From: Azorinus chamasolen
Taxonomy: Eukaryota; Mollusca; Bivalvia; Cardiida; Solecurtidae
NCBI GenBank assembly: GCA_963576725.1
Contig: OY755240.1
Coordinates: forward strand, 64,754,412 to 64,818,411
Direction of reading: 5' to 3'
DNA length: 64,000 bases
Both the position numbers and the translations under genes were made by a program. The notes beneath the pieces were generated by a model, which saw only the letters and a list, made by a program, of their open reading frames with translations, did no database searches and had not been told where the DNA came from. Below are positions 1 through 10,530 of this stretch, piece after piece; position 1 is the stretch's first letter, and each line of letters begins with the position of its first letter.

Positions 1-177
1 CTAAGTCTTGTTTGGCAAGGAATATCAATTCAGCAAATTTGCTTGTACAATTCAGCTGTACTTACAGGTGGAGAGGGGAGAGTGGGTATCTGAATGTTTA
101 GGGAACATACAGGAAACCAAATGTTTGCCCCTTGATCATTGACATGTTGATCTGTATTGAACTTTGTATCCTTGCAG

Positions 178-348
178 GAAGTGGCTGATGCGAGGCAAAT
201 CAGGAACAGAATTTTAAGTAATTTTGAGTTGGCCTCCCAACCATCAATATCTGAAGAGGAAAGTGAGAGACTGCTTCATATTGTCATTGTGGGTGGTGGC
301 CCCACAGGAGTGGAATTTGGTGCAGAAATATATGATTTTGTTGAACAA
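178..348 (+). CDS. Host type II NADH dehydrogenase, internal exon a (first in window)
   Basis: This exon encodes 57 residues, phase 0 at both ends, with a CTTGCAG acceptor just before it and a GTAAGG donor just after. It contains HIVIVGGGPTGVEFGAEI, the second Rossmann dinucleotide-binding motif (GxGxxGxE type) of type II NADH:quinone oxidoreductases, followed by the helix ending DFVEQ. The family is a single-subunit flavoprotein that passes electrons from NAD(P)H to quinone without proton pumping. It is found in plants, fungi, bacteria and several invertebrate phyla, usually at the inner mitochondrial membrane. The FAD-binding N-terminus and mitochondrial leader must lie in exons left of the window. 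It joins in frame to the exon at 2434. Confidence 0.9.
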
Positions 349-407
349 GTAAGGGATCAGTAAAATCACTGCAAGTTTGAATACTTTTATATCCAAGTAC
401 AGTAAAA

Positions 408-573
408 CCTCTCTATAACGACCACTAAATTACATCAAGTATTTTGTATTAAAGGCAGGTGGATGCTTAAAGCAAGGTGAAAGTTACTTTCACCTTGCTT
501 TAAGCAACCACCTGCCCAAAATACCAACTAATTAACACAAATTTAGTGGTCGTTATAGAGAGGATTTACTGTA
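408..573. mobile_element. TA-flanked foldback MITE (family C)
   Basis: Near-perfect palindrome beginning TACAGTAAAACCTCTCTATA and ending with its complement (...GGATTTACTGTA), centred on AAGGTGAAAGT/ACTTTCACCTT. CAGT termini and TA duplication suggest a Tc1/mariner-pogo-type non-autonomous element. Confidence 0.85.
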
Positions 574-616
574 CTTTATGACTACATGTCAAAGCTTTAG
601 AAGAAGTAGTTTTTGT

Positions 617-869
617 ACCCTTTACTCCATAGAGACACCCATAACACCTTTGCAAACAGAGTACACCCAGATCAGTTGGCCCTAGGAGAAGCCATCTGAT
701 CGGGGTCTGCCCTGCATGCTACATGGAATTATATACATGTAGATCTGATTCTACAGTGTTTATTGGAGCCAAAGCTTTTCTTATTAATATGCCATTATAA
801 ATATTAACTTATTAAAATTGATATTCAAGCATTATTTATTACATGAATGTTCATTGAGTAAAGGGTTAA
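617..869 (+). mobile_element. TTAA-type MITE (family A2)
   Basis: Begins ACCCTTTACTCC and ends GAGTAAAGGGTTAA, with the GCAAACAGAG...GATCGGGGTCTG palindrome inside. Left terminus slightly decayed. Confidence 0.75.
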
Positions 870-892
870 TCCTTTCCGTCTTAGAAAGCCTG

Positions 893-1107
893 TTAACCCT
901 TCGCTCATATAAACATGTTTTCAGGCATTTGCAAACAGAGTAAACCTAGATCAGATGACTCCTATAGGAGCCGTCTGATCAGGGTCTGCTCTGTTAATTT
1001 ATGGAATTTGAAAGATGTTTCTTTACTTTCTAAAATGGCTACAATGTTCCACCTTCCATATTTCAAGTCAATGATTATTCAGTAGGTATTGAACAGGGAA
1101 ATGGTTA
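893..1107 (+). mobile_element. TTAA-type MITE (family A)
   Basis: TTAACCCTTCGCTC at the left; the central palindrome includes GCCGTCTGATCAGGGTCTGC; right end GAACAGGGAAATGGTTA. The right TTAA is decayed. Confidence 0.75.
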
Positions 1108-1433
1108 GCAAACAGAGGGTTAATCTCCTACTTCCATGCCAAATCCCATGTTGCTAGTATTCATCTGAATTTCCTCAGAAATAATAGTAGCGGGTGCCGA
1201 CAATTTTAGGAGCAATATATCTGGTACAATTATTTAGCTGAGCCACTGGTATCCTAAATATTCAGACAAAACACATGCAAATAGTGCAGACCCAGATCTA
1301 ATTGTTGCCAAAGTAGCAGTTTAATCAAGCTCAACACTATTTACCAGTCAATCAGTCTAAGTCTGAAGTTATCAAAATGGTACAAGAATTGAGATAATTC
1401 AGCTTGACAACTGGAGTTTAGGCAAACAAATAT

Positions 1434-1636
1434 TTAACCCATTGCCTCCTAGACTATTTATAGACCGGAACACTTTGAATAAATCTACTGAAAAGGAGTC
1501 TTTACTAGAGAACAAGAACATTTTAGAATTGGGTAGTTTTGAAACCACAGGAGCAAATGCTCTATTTATCACAATGGTTTCAAAAAATGACTTTTACCGA
1601 GGCATCAAAAGGAGTCACTAGGAGACAATGGGTTAA
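1434..1636 (+). mobile_element. TTAA-type MITE (family B)
   Basis: TTAACCCATTGCCTCCTAG to GGAGACAATGGGTTAA with half of the GATAAATAGAGCATTT palindrome. Its right TTAA is also the left TTAA of the next MITE. Confidence 0.75.
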
Positions 1637-1890
1637 CCCTTTATCTGATGACAGTTTAACGTTATTTACAAACCAGTGGAAAGCAGACCTTGAGATATTT
1701 ACCTGGTTAATATTCAATAATGACACCATAGATATTTATAAGCTGAATACAGGATTTTTTTGGTATTTGCAGAAAGTATAGAATCAGATCTATATTTTTA
1801 CAATAGCAAACAGAGCAGACTCTATTCAGATGGCCCTCGTAGGATCTCTGTCTGCTCTTTTTGCAAAGATGTGAAAAGGCGTAAAGGGTT
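1633..1890 (+). mobile_element. TTAA-type MITE (family A2), abutting the previous one
   Basis: Begins TTAACCCTTTATCTGATG and carries AGCAAACAGAGCAGACTC and CTGCTCTTTTTGCAAAG; ends GTAAAGGGTTG, decayed. Confidence 0.65.
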
Positions 1891-1938
1891 GTGTGAATAC
1901 ATTATTGTGAATTTTTTGTACCTAAACCTTATGAGCTT

Positions 1939-2398
1939 TTAATCCTTTCTTTCATATCAAAGCTTTTTACGCATTTGCAAACAGAGTAGACCCAGATCAG
2001 ACGGCTTCTATAGGAGCCGTCTGATCAGGGTCTACTTTGTTTGTTAATGAAATTTGATACATTTAATTCTTTTGTTTCTAAAAAGGCTATAATATTCCAC
2101 CTTTCATATTTCATTATATATTAAACTATTTTGTCCATGAATATTCAGTAATTATTAGTTTTAAATACAGTAAAACCCCGCTAATGCGACCACTTAATGA
2201 ATAAACATGGGTGCCTTTATATGCAGGTGGTTGCTTAATGCAGGACAAAATTTATGCAGAAAGCTCCTCTAGGAGCTTTCTGCATTACTTTTGTCCTGTA
2301 TTAAGCTACCACCTGCATCTAGCACCCATAATTATACCTCTTTTAGGTGGCCGCATTAGCGGGATTTTACTGTAAACATAGAACAGGGAAAAGGTTAA
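1939..2398 (+). mobile_element. TTAA-type MITE (family A) with a nested family C foldback
   Basis: TTAATCCTTTCTTTC to GAACAGGGAAAAGGTTAA. The continuity is broken at 2166-2374 by a TA-flanked foldback element. Ends 35 bp before exon b. Confidence 0.85.
2166..2374. mobile_element. TA-flanked foldback MITE (family C2)
   Basis: TACAGTAAAACCCCGCTAAT to ...GCGGGATTTTACTGTA, centred on GAAAGCTCCTCTAGGAGCTTTC. Nested in a family A MITE. Confidence 0.85.
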
Positions 2399-2433
2399 TA
2401 AATTTCTTATGTGTGTGTGTGTGTGTAATGTAG

Positions 2434-2593
2434 GATGTGACGAGGTTGTTCAAAGCTAGCAAAGATAAAGTCCGAGTGACACTGGTGGAGTCCAACAGGA
2501 TATTGGCCTCGTTTGATGAGCGGCTCAGAAAATATGCTGAGAAAAAAATACAGGAGAGGAAAGGTTTCAAGCTAGTCCAGGATTTAGTCACAG
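2434..2593 (+). CDS. Host type II NADH dehydrogenase, exon b
   Basis: The exon begins after an AATGTAG acceptor that follows a (GT)n tract and ends in phase 1 before GTACTT. It translates to DVTRLF...KVRVTLVES...ILASFDERLRKYAEKKIQ...GFKLVQDLVTG, the usual stretch of the family after the NAD(P)H Rossmann fold (pattern 'h-T-L-h-E ... h-L-x-x-F-D'). The phase joins exactly to the next exon at 7457. A TTAA-flanked MITE ends 35 bp upstream of the acceptor. No lesion is seen. Confidence 0.9.
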
Positions 2594-2687
2594 GTACTTG
2601 TCTGTTTCTGTACAGAATGATTTGAATTCTTATAAGAATTGTGTCGTGATGTAATCCTATTCAGTATTGCTAGAATTTCTTTATTTA

Positions 2688-2929
2688 CAATTTACTCCAT
2701 AAATAAGCCTTTATAAGCCTTTGTAAACAGAGTAGACCCAAATCAGACAGCTCCAGTAGTAGCTGCCTTATCGGGGTCAGTATTGTTTGCTTATGAAATG
2801 ATACAGATTTTATTCTAGTTTCTGCCATGGCCAAAATTTCTTGTGTCCTTGTGCCATTATAAAATTTCATCTAATTAATATTCATGATGTCATTGCTTCT
2901 TACATGTATACTCGTGGAGTAAGGGTTAA
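2688..2929 (+). mobile_element. TTAA-type MITE (family A2)
   Basis: Decayed left end (TTTACTCC), GTAAACAGAGTAGACCC in the middle, right end GGAGTAAGGGTTAA. Confidence 0.7.
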
Positions 2930-3033
2930 ACATCATACACTTGTTCACTATCACAAGTCCGATCAGTGGTGATAGCTCTACTGAGCAAACATTGATTGAA
3001 CCTAATCCCGAGTGGTAGATAAGGGGAGTTTTG

Positions 3034-3294
3034 TTAACCCTTTATTCCTTAAATATGCCTTTCTATGTCTTTGCAAACAGAATAGACCCAGATCAGACAG
3101 CTCCTGTAGGAGCCATCTGATCAGAGTCTTCTCTGTTTGCTTATAAATGATACACATGTGTAATATAGATATGATTCTACAGTTTCTGTCTTGACCAAAA
3201 ATCCTTTATCAATGTGCTATTATAACAATTAATTTAATTAGTATTCATGATGTAATTATTTTTTTACATAAATATTTATCAGGTAAAAGGTTAA
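3034..3294 (+). mobile_element. TTAA-type MITE (family A2)
   Basis: TTAACCCTTTATTCC to ATCAGGTAAAAGGTTAA around the GATCAGACAGCTCCTGTAGG palindrome. Confidence 0.8.
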
Positions 3295-3385
3295 ATCACT
3301 TCCTCATCTAAACCTTATTGTGTTGATTTCATTTGAACTTCTTCATCTAAACCGTATTCTGTTGATTTCATTTGAACTGCCTCAC

Positions 3386-3581
3386 CTAACCCATTCCTGC
3401 ATATTTACGCCATTTGACGCCTCTGTGAAAATCACATTTTGAAAAACATTGTGATAAATAGAGCATTTGCTCCTAATTTTTTACTTACTACGCATCTCAA
3501 CTCCTACCAGTGTTCAATTGCACGATAAAACACTGGTATGAATTTAATATTTCTTAAATAGCCTATATGGGAATGGGTTAA
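3386..3581 (+). mobile_element. TTAA-type MITE (family B)
   Basis: TAACCCATTCCTGC to GGGAATGGGTTAA, retaining one half of the GATAAATAGAGCATTTGCTC palindrome. Confidence 0.7.
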
Positions 3582-3815
3582 ACCGTATTTTGCTGGTACT
3601 ATAAGGCCCTCGTAATTGGTATCAATTCATAGAGGGAATTTTAATGAATACCTACAAAATATGGTGTGGAAGAGAACTATAGAATAGATATTTCCTAATT
3701 ATCCTTATCTGTAGGCCCCTTTGAATATTAACACTTTACCTCATTAATATTCATGTAAGAAGTAATGATTGTATATTAATTAGCTGAATGTTAAAAATGT
3801 CATTATGAACAAAGG

Positions 3816-5430
3816 GATTTTTATGCGCCCCAGATCAGATCTGGGGGGCATATTGTTTTTGCCCTGTCTGTCTGTTTGTCTGTTTGTTTGTCAGCAACTT
3901 TAACATTGGTCATAACTTTTGAGCCAGTACAGATAGAGACTTGATATTTGGCATGCATATGTATCTCATAAAGCCGCACATTTTGAGGGGTGACATGTCA
4001 AGGTCATCCTTCAAGGTCAGAGGTCAAATATATGGGTCAAATCACCGACTTTAACATTGGCCATAACTTTTGGACCAGTAGAGATAGAGACTTGATATTT
4101 GGCTCGTTTCTGTATTTCATGAAGCCGCACATTTTGAGGGGTGACATGTCAAGGTCAAGGTCATCCTTCAGGGTCAAAGGTCAAATTGTCTGTTTTTTGT
4201 CTGTAACTTTTACACAATTTTAACATTGGTCATAACTTTTGAGCCAGTACAGATAGAGACTTGATACATGTATTTGGCATGCATATGTATCTCATAAAGC
4301 CGCACATTTTGAGGGGTGACATGTCAAGTTCAAGGTCATCCTTCAAGGTCAGAGGTCAAATATATGGGTCAAATTACCGACTTTAAGATTGGCCATAACT
4401 TTTTGACCAGTAGAGATAGAGACTTGATATTTGGCATGCGTGTGTATATCATGAAGCCACACATTTTGAGGTTTGAAATGTCAAGGTCAAGGTCATCCTT
4501 CAGGGTCAAAGGTAAAATTGTCTGTTTCTTTGTCTGTAACTTTAACATTGGTCATAACTTTTGAGCCAGTACAGCTAGTGACTTGATATTTGGCATGCAT
4601 ATGCATCTCATAAAGCCGCACATTTTGAGGGGTGACATGTCAAGGTCATCTTTAAAGGTCAGAGGTCAAACACATGGGTCAAAACACCGACTTTAACATT
4701 GGTCATAACTTTTGAGCAAGTACAAATAGTGACTTGATATATTGCATGCATATGTATCTCATAAAGCCGCACATTTTGAGGGGTGACATGTCAAGGTCAA
4801 GGTCATCCTTAAAGGTCAGAGGTCAGACGTATGGGTCAAATCACTGACTTTAACATTGGCCATTACTTTTGAACCAGTACAGATAGAGACTTGATATGTG
4901 GCATGCGTGTGTATCTCATGAAGCTGCACAGTGTGAGGGGTGAAATGTCAAGGTCATCCTTCAGGGTCAAAGGTCACCAACTTCAAATTGGCCATAACTT
5001 TTGAACCAATAGAGATAAAATCTTGATATTTGGTATGCATGTGTATCTCATGAAGCTGCACATTTTGGGGGTGACATTACAAGGTCAAGGTCATCTTTCA
5101 GGGTCAAAGGTCAACGACTTTAACATTGGCCATAACTTTTGAACCAGTAGAGATACAGACGTGATAGTTGGTATACGTGTGTTTCTCATTTGGCTGCACA
5201 GTTTTAGGGTTAACATGTCAAGGTCAAGGCCATCCTTCATGGTCAAAGGTCACCAACTTTAACATTGGCCATAACTTTTGAACCAGTAGAGATGCAGACT
5301 TGATATGTGGTATGCATGTGCACCCCATGAAGCTGCACAGTTTGAGCAGTGACATGTCAAGATCAAGGTCATCCTTTAGGGTCAAATATCATATCGAGGG
5401 GGCATAGTGTTTCACAAACACATCTTGTTT
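3816..5430 (+). mobile_element. Long tandem-unit element (family E), intact copy
   Basis: Starts TTTTTATGCGCCCC...GGGGGGCATATTG, followed by a GTCTGTTT microsatellite. Then come about nine ~165-bp units (TTTAACATTGGTCATAACTT, TCAAGGTCAAGGTCATCCTT), ending GGGGGCATAGTGTTTCACAA and ACACATCTTGTTTTA. No transposase ORF. This family received the Polinton at 9645-10044/31766. Confidence 0.8.
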
Positions 5431-5470
5431 TATCAAGGCATAAACTGTAGAATCAGACCTGTATTATTTC

Positions 5471-5690
5471 TTAACCCTTTCCTCAATCAATTCGCTTTTC
5501 TATGCCTTTGCAAACAGTGTAGACCCAGATCAGGGTTTGCTGTGCTTGCTTATAATATGATACAGATCTGATTTAACAGATTCTGCCATGGCCAAAAGGA
5601 CATGTGTTCATGTATCATTATAAAAAATAATCTTATTAATATTCATGGTTTCATTACTTCTTACATGAATATTCATGGAGTAAAGGGTTA
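5471..5690 (+). mobile_element. TTAA-type MITE (family A2)
   Basis: TTAACCCTTTCCTC to ATGGAGTAAAGGGTTA; the central palindrome is partly deleted. Confidence 0.75.
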
Positions 5691-5917
5691 CACAAATAGA
5701 GCAGGAGCCATCTGATCTGGGTCTACTATAAGATCCATCTGATCTGGGTCTATTCTGTTTGCAAAGATGCCAAAAAGGGTTTCAATAGACTTTTGGATGA
5801 CAAAGAGCATTGTCTTGTACCATAAACCATTTACCTGGTGGATTTCCATTTCATAATGACTGCATGAATATTGATTAGTTCAGTTTTATAATGGAATTAT
5901 TAACAAAGGATTTTTCA

Positions 5918-6494
5918 TACACCCGAAGGTAACTTTGGTCGTATTATGGTAGGGTGATTGTCCGTCTGTCTGTCCTTCCGTTAGCCACATCTTTGTCCAC
6001 TCATTAACTTGACAATTATTACATGTGTTGTCTTCATATTTATTAGGAAGGTTGGTCATGGCTAATAGATGGCCCTTATTGATTTTGAGATTAGGCAGTC
6101 AAAGGTCAAGGTCACCATGACCTTCAACTCAAACACCTTGTCAGCTCAATAACTTAATAAATATTAGGTGTACTGTCTTCATACTTAGTATGAAGGTTGG
6201 TCATGGCTAGTAGATGACCCCAATTGATTTTTACTTTGAGGTCAGTTGGTCAAAGGTCAAGCTCATGGTGATCTTCAACTCAAAAATATTGTCTGCATAA
6301 TAACTTGATAAGTATTAGGTGTGTTGTCTTCATATTTAGTAGGAAGGTTTGTCATGGCCTATTGATTTTGAAGTCGATGGGGTCAAAGGTCATGGTCACG
6401 TTGACTTTCAACTCAAATTATTATTGTACATGTTACAGCAGCACAGACTTAGGGCATATAGTGCTCCAACACACAAGACTCTTGTTTTATCATG
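5918..6494 (+). mobile_element. Tandem-unit element (family H)
   Basis: CACCCGAAGGTAACTTTGGT start, TCCGTCTGTCTGTCC, then ~130-bp units with GTCTTCATA(C/T)TTAGTA and GTCAAAGGTCAAGGTCACC, and a CTCTTGTTTTA end. It interrupts a family A2 MITE (TTTTTCA before, TCATGGCAGAAACTG after). Confidence 0.65.
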
Positions 6495-6702
6495 GCAGAA
6501 ACTGTAGAATCAAATATTTTTTATTCCATTTACAGACAGAGCAGACCCTGATCAGGTAGCTCCTACAGGAACTGTCTGATCTGGATCTAATCTATTTGCA
6601 AAGGCACCAAAAGGTGTCTGTCAAGTAAAGTGTTTAACAATATATTTTCAATATCATGTGTTTATACCAAATTGAAGAGAAAAATTCATCTGTGTTTGTT
6701 TT

Positions 6703-6923
6703 ATAACCCTTTCCCTCATATAAAGCCTTTTTCACATCTTTGCAAACATAGTAGACCCAGATCAGATAGCTGTTGTAGATCTGCTCCGTTTGCAAATGAA
6801 ATTACAATAGTTCTGACTTTCTACCAATTTAAAAAAAATAATAAAAAAATACAGCTATTAAATAAATATTCAGGATACAGTATCATTATTTCTTGCATGA
6901 ATATTCAACAGGGAAAGAGGTAA
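6703..6923 (+). mobile_element. TTAA-type MITE (family A)
   Basis: ATAACCCTTTCCCTC to CAACAGGGAAAGAGGTAA; palindrome shortened. Confidence 0.65.
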
Positions 6924-6953
6924 ACTAACAGGTTTACTGACAGTCAGAAAAAT

Positions 6954-7139
6954 GGATCTGGGTCCCTGCCTATAAAGCTTTTTAGTTGTGCCTGAGTTCG
7001 TTCTCAAGCTTTTGATTGGTCAGATTGGAGTTCTCAAGCTTTTGATTGGTCAGATTTGAGCCAAAGGCTCAAATCTAACCAATCAAAAATTTAAGAATGA
7101 ACTCTTTAATAAAGGTTTGATAAACATGGACCCAGATCC
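6954..7139. mobile_element. Foldback repeat with GGATCTGGGTCC ends
   Basis: GGATCTGGGTCC at 6954 faces GGACCCAGATCC at 7128. The inner arms CTTTTGATTGGTCAGATT and its complement surround a 27-bp duplicated segment. A related fragment is near 54860-54920. Confidence 0.6.
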
Positions 7140-7175
7140 TGAATTCCCTGGCTTAAATATAAGAAATAATTTGCT

Positions 7176-7434
7176 TTAACCCTTTCCCTGATATACATTT
7201 TAATGCATTTTCAAGCATTTGCAAACAAAGATGATCCAGATCAGACAACTCCTATAGGAAATGTCTGATCAGGGTTTGCTCTGTTTGCTTTTGATATTAC
7301 ATGTATATAGATCCGATTCTACAGCTTTTGTCAAAGCAAAGACATTTCCTACAGTTTACGTCATAAGAATTCAGTTAATAAGTATTCATGATGTCTTTAT
7401 TTCTTACATGAATATTGAACAGGTAAAGGGTTAA
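7176..7434 (+). mobile_element. TTAA-type MITE ending 22 bp before exon c
   Basis: TTAACCCTTTCCCTG to GAACAGGTAAAGGGTTAA with the GATCAGACAACTCCTATAGG palindrome. Confidence 0.8.
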
Positions 7435-7456
7435 GACATGTATGTTTATTCATCAG

Positions 7457-7587
7457 CTGTTCACAGTGATCACGTCCACCTGAAGCAAGGAGGCAAGTTG
7501 TCCTGTGGGCTGGTGGTGTGGAGTACTGGGCTGGCCCCTAGGGGCTTTGTCAAAACCCTTGATGTACCAAAGAATGAAAGAGGGCAG
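7457..7587 (+). CDS. Host type II NADH dehydrogenase, exon c
   Basis: The acceptor is TTCATCAG and the donor CAG|GTAAGT. The exon starts with the last two bases of a codon and ends in phase 0. It encodes AVHSDHVHLKQ...LSCGLVVWSTGLAPR...VPKNERGQ. The CGLVVWSTGLAPR stretch is a hallmark of eukaryotic type II NADH dehydrogenases. The acceptor lies 22 bp after the TTAA end of a MITE (7176-7434). An upstream in-frame ATG at 7438 belongs to intron sequence and is not a start. Confidence 0.92.
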
Positions 7588-7639
7588 GTAAGTACAGCAC
7601 TCCAAATGATAGAAAATGATGAAATATTTTCTCTTTTCT

Positions 7640-7809
7640 TTAATATTTATAATGACATGAACACAGGAAGTTTTTGACTTGGCAAAATGGGTAAAATCTG
7701 ATGTATATTATTTCATAAGCAAACACAGCAGACTCTGATCAGCCGTCTGATCTGGGTCTACACTGTTTGCAAAGGTGTCAAAAATCCTCTTTGTCAGGTA
7801 AAGGGTTAA
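7640..7809 (-). mobile_element. TTAA-type MITE (family A2), 5' truncated
   Basis: Inverse-orientation family A2 ending GTCTACACTGTTTGCAAAGG and CAGGTAAAGGGTTAA. Confidence 0.6.
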
Positions 7810-8041
7810 AGCTAAAAAATTGACTATTGTAGTTCATGGTTATGATAACAGTAGGTAAGAATAGTGATGTGGAGGTACAGGGTATGGAGGTAACACATCT
7901 TGTTTTATCACTTACATATACATGTATTGCCTACTTTCTAATTTATGTTCATTGTTGATGGACTGTTTTAAAATCCTGCCATTGTAGGCCTTAGCATTGT
8001 GTTTATGTATGTGTTACCACTACTGTTTGCTATGGCAATGA

Positions 8042-8293
8042 TTAACCCTTTCCCTGTTCTGTATTAAGGCCAAATTTCAGTACCTACTGAATATATTCAT
8101 TATCACACTAGTTATAAAGAAATATTGAAGGTGGTACATTGTAGACATTTTAGAAAGCAAAGAATCGGATCTATCAAATCCTATTAGCAAACAGAGCAGA
8201 CCCTGATCAGACGGCTCCTCTAGGAGCCGTCTGATCTGGGTCTACTCTGTTTGCAAATGCATGAAAACACGTTTATATGAGGGAAAGGGTTAA
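8042..8293 (-). mobile_element. TTAA-type MITE (family A), well preserved
   Basis: TTAACCCTTTCCCTG to GAGGGAAAGGGTTAA with a complete palindrome centred on GGCTCCTCTAGGAGCC. Confidence 0.88.
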
Positions 8294-8356
8294 CTTTGTA
8301 GAACCTGTCCTAAGCAGCCCTGAGAGCTCCAGTTATAAGATGCGTAAATTTAAACA

Positions 8357-8520
8357 TTTTCAAGAATAGTTCCTTTATTTCTCCACCAAACCCTAAACTC
8401 TGACCACTCTTTAGAATGGTCTTGAAGAGATGATTCTAAAGAGTGGTCGCAGTATAGAATTTTGTGGAGAAATTATGATTTTAGTATTTGGGTATGCACC
8501 TTTATTTGTAGCTCTGGCAG
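8357..8520. repeat. Interspersed foldback repeat (family I)
   Basis: CTCCACCAAACCCTA...GACCACTCTTTAGAATGGTC faces GATTCTAAAGAGTGGTC. Relatives are at 9137-9270, 33815-33975 and 47680-47830. Confidence 0.65.
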
Positions 8521-8745
8521 CCATTCATAAGTTGAATACAGGAATCTTAAAAAGCAGGTGGCTGTTAAAGGCAGGGCAAAATAAGAGCTTTCTGCATTAC
8601 TTTTGACCTACATAAACCTTATGGATGCTTAAAGTAGTCTATATAAACAGGAAAATGCAGGCAATTGTCCATTTTTCAGCTCTAAACTCTACTACTCTGA
8701 CATTTATTGCTTATTCTATTGCGCAGCAATAACCGCTTACTTCTA

Positions 8746-8981
8746 TTAATCCATTCCCTGTTCCATGTTTGTTCCAAATGCAATACCTACTGAATATTCA
8801 TGGACAGAATAGTTGTAATGAAATATGGAAGGTTGAACGTTGTAGCCATTTTAGAAAGTCAAGATACAGATCTTTCAAATTCCTTTAGCAAACAGAGCAG
8901 ACCCTGATCAGACGGCTCCTGATCTCAGTCTACTCTGTTTGCAGATGCCTGAAAACATGTTTATATGAAGGAAAGGGTTAA
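8746..8981 (-). mobile_element. TTAA-type MITE (family A)
   Basis: TTAATCCATTCCCTG to GAAGGAAAGGGTTAA; one palindrome arm shortened. Confidence 0.78.
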
Positions 8982-9291
8982 AATATCTTATGACCAAAAT
9001 TATCAAGTTCAAACATACAAAGGCCAAAGCTTGAAGTTGCGATATGTTATCGTCATATTTTTTTAACTTAAAATAATCTTGGTCGTAAAGCTGAATAATT
9101 TGATGCAACTTTTATAGCTTCATAAACTAGTGTAAATTAAACAGTTTCAAGAATAATTTCTTTATTTTTCTACCAAACCCTATCTCTCTTTAGAATTGTC
9201 TCTTCCACTAAAAGGTGGTCATTACATAGGGTTTGGTGGAAAAATGATTTTAGTATGTACCTTTATCTGTTGCACTGCTAGACTGACATAG

Positions 9292-9522
9292 TTAACCATC
9301 TCCTCCATAAATACACCTTTCTATGTCTCTGTAAAAATCACCTGTTGAAACCATTGTGATAAATAGAGCATTTGCTCCTATAGGAGCAAATGCTCTATTT
9401 ATCACAATGGTTTCAAACTAAACAATTCTAAAAAAATTCCTTTTCTCTAGTTAATGCTCCTTTTTGGTAGATTTATTTTAAAGTGGTTGGATATGAAAAT
9501 AGCCTATGAGGGAATGGGTTAA
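9292..9522 (+). mobile_element. TTAA-type MITE (family B), complete
   Basis: TTAACCATCTCCTCC to GAGGGAATGGGTTAA around the perfect palindrome GAGCATTTGCTCCTATAGGA. Confidence 0.85.
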
Positions 9523-9644
9523 GGAGCAAATAATGAAGACCCAAGTCAGACAGCTACTTAAGGGGCCATTAGATCTGGGTCTGCACTATTTTGCCCAATT
9601 GTGTCTGTCCAAATATTTTAATAGGGTAATTAGTGTCAAACATC

Positions 9645-9691
9645 TTTTTTATGCCCCCATAGACGATAGTCGGGGGGCATATTGTTTTTGC

Positions 9692-9724
<33 letters not shown>

Positions 9725-10044
9725 TTGTTTGTCAGCAACTTTAACATTGGTCATAACTTTTGAGCCAGTATAGATAGAGACTTGATATTTGGCATACATA
9801 TGTATCTCATGAAGCCGCACATTTTGAGGGGTGACGTGTCAAGGTCAAGGTCATCCTTCAAGGTCAGAGGTCAAATATATGGGTCAAATCGCCAACTTTA
9901 ACATTGGCCATAACTTTTGGACCAGTAGAGATAGAGACTTGATATTTGGCATGCTTGTGTATCTCATGAGGCTGCACATTTTGACGGGTGACATGTCAAG
10001 GTCAGAGGTCAAGGTCAGAGGTCAAATATATGAGGGGGCATAGT
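9645..10044 (+). mobile_element. Left part of family E repeat interrupted by the Polinton
   Basis: TTTTTATGCCCCC...GGGGGGCATATTG start and two tandem units, cut at GGGGGCATAGT. Its end continues after the Polinton at 31766-31793 (GTTTCACAAACACATCTTGTTT). Confidence 0.9.
10039..10044. repeat. Polinton target-site duplication, left (CATAGT)
   Basis: CATAGT directly precedes the left TIR and is repeated immediately after the right TIR at 31766. The uninterrupted sequence GGGGGCATAGTGTTTCACAA occurs in the intact relative of the host repeat near 5400, which supplies an empty site. Confidence 0.97.
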
Positions 10045-10204
10045 AGTAGTATAGTGCGAGGCGTTGGGGAGAATGCCTGCAGCCCTGCAGCCCCTGCAGC
10101 CCCTGTCACGTGACCTATGACGTCACAATGGGAGGGTATCCTATGATTGCCTAAGAACAATGCGCAGGGGGTCACGCTCATTGACCGTGACCTAACAATA
10201 GACT
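10045..10204 (+). repeat. Polinton left terminal inverted repeat
   Basis: 160 bp matching the reverse complement of 31606-31765 with a single mismatch (GATTGCC here, GACTGCC in the partner). It contains the palindromes GTCACGTGAC (10105-10114, E-box) and TGACGTCA (10118-10125, CRE), and a CTGCAG-rich stretch near the tip. Confidence 0.97.
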
Positions 10205-10340
10205 TGCACAATAAGGAGGGTATCCTATGACTACCTAAGAACAATGAGGAGGGTGTCACGCTCAGTGATCGTAACCTAACAATAGTCTAGAACAATAGGG
10301 GTGATATCCTATGACTGCCTAACAACAGCGGGTGACCTAA
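10131..10340 (+). repeat. Left subterminal tandem repeats (84-bp unit)
   Basis: Units starting at 10131, 10215 and about 10299 share GGTATCCTATGACTGCC, GTCACGCTCA and GTGACCTAACAATAG blocks at an 84-bp period. The first unit is inside the TIR and the next two extend inward, the third being partial and diverged. Confidence 0.85.
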
Positions 10341-10448
10341 AACTATAGAGGCCACGCTGGCCAACCCACATTCCATAGAATGCAAGGTGTTAGGTACATC
10401 CAAAATTTCCACGACGTCATCGATCTATTTTAGGAAGAGTATCCATGG

Positions 10449-10456
10449 TATAAATA
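10449..10456 (+). promoter_or_regulatory. TATA box of the BIR gene
   Basis: GGTATAAATATC lies 75 bp upstream of the BIR ATG at 10531 and is followed by a pyrimidine-rich stretch (CTCCACCCCTTTCCC), the same layout as other promoters in this element. Confidence 0.6.
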
Positions 10457-10530
10457 TCGTGACTCCACCCCTTTCCCACACTGCGTAATACAGCAATTAT
10501 TCTATACACATCATTATTATATCGATCAAA

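Noticed and set aside
10002..10259. Minus-strand ORF across the left TIR
   Set aside because: It crosses the element boundary and exists only because the TIR is CTG/CAG-rich; not a gene.
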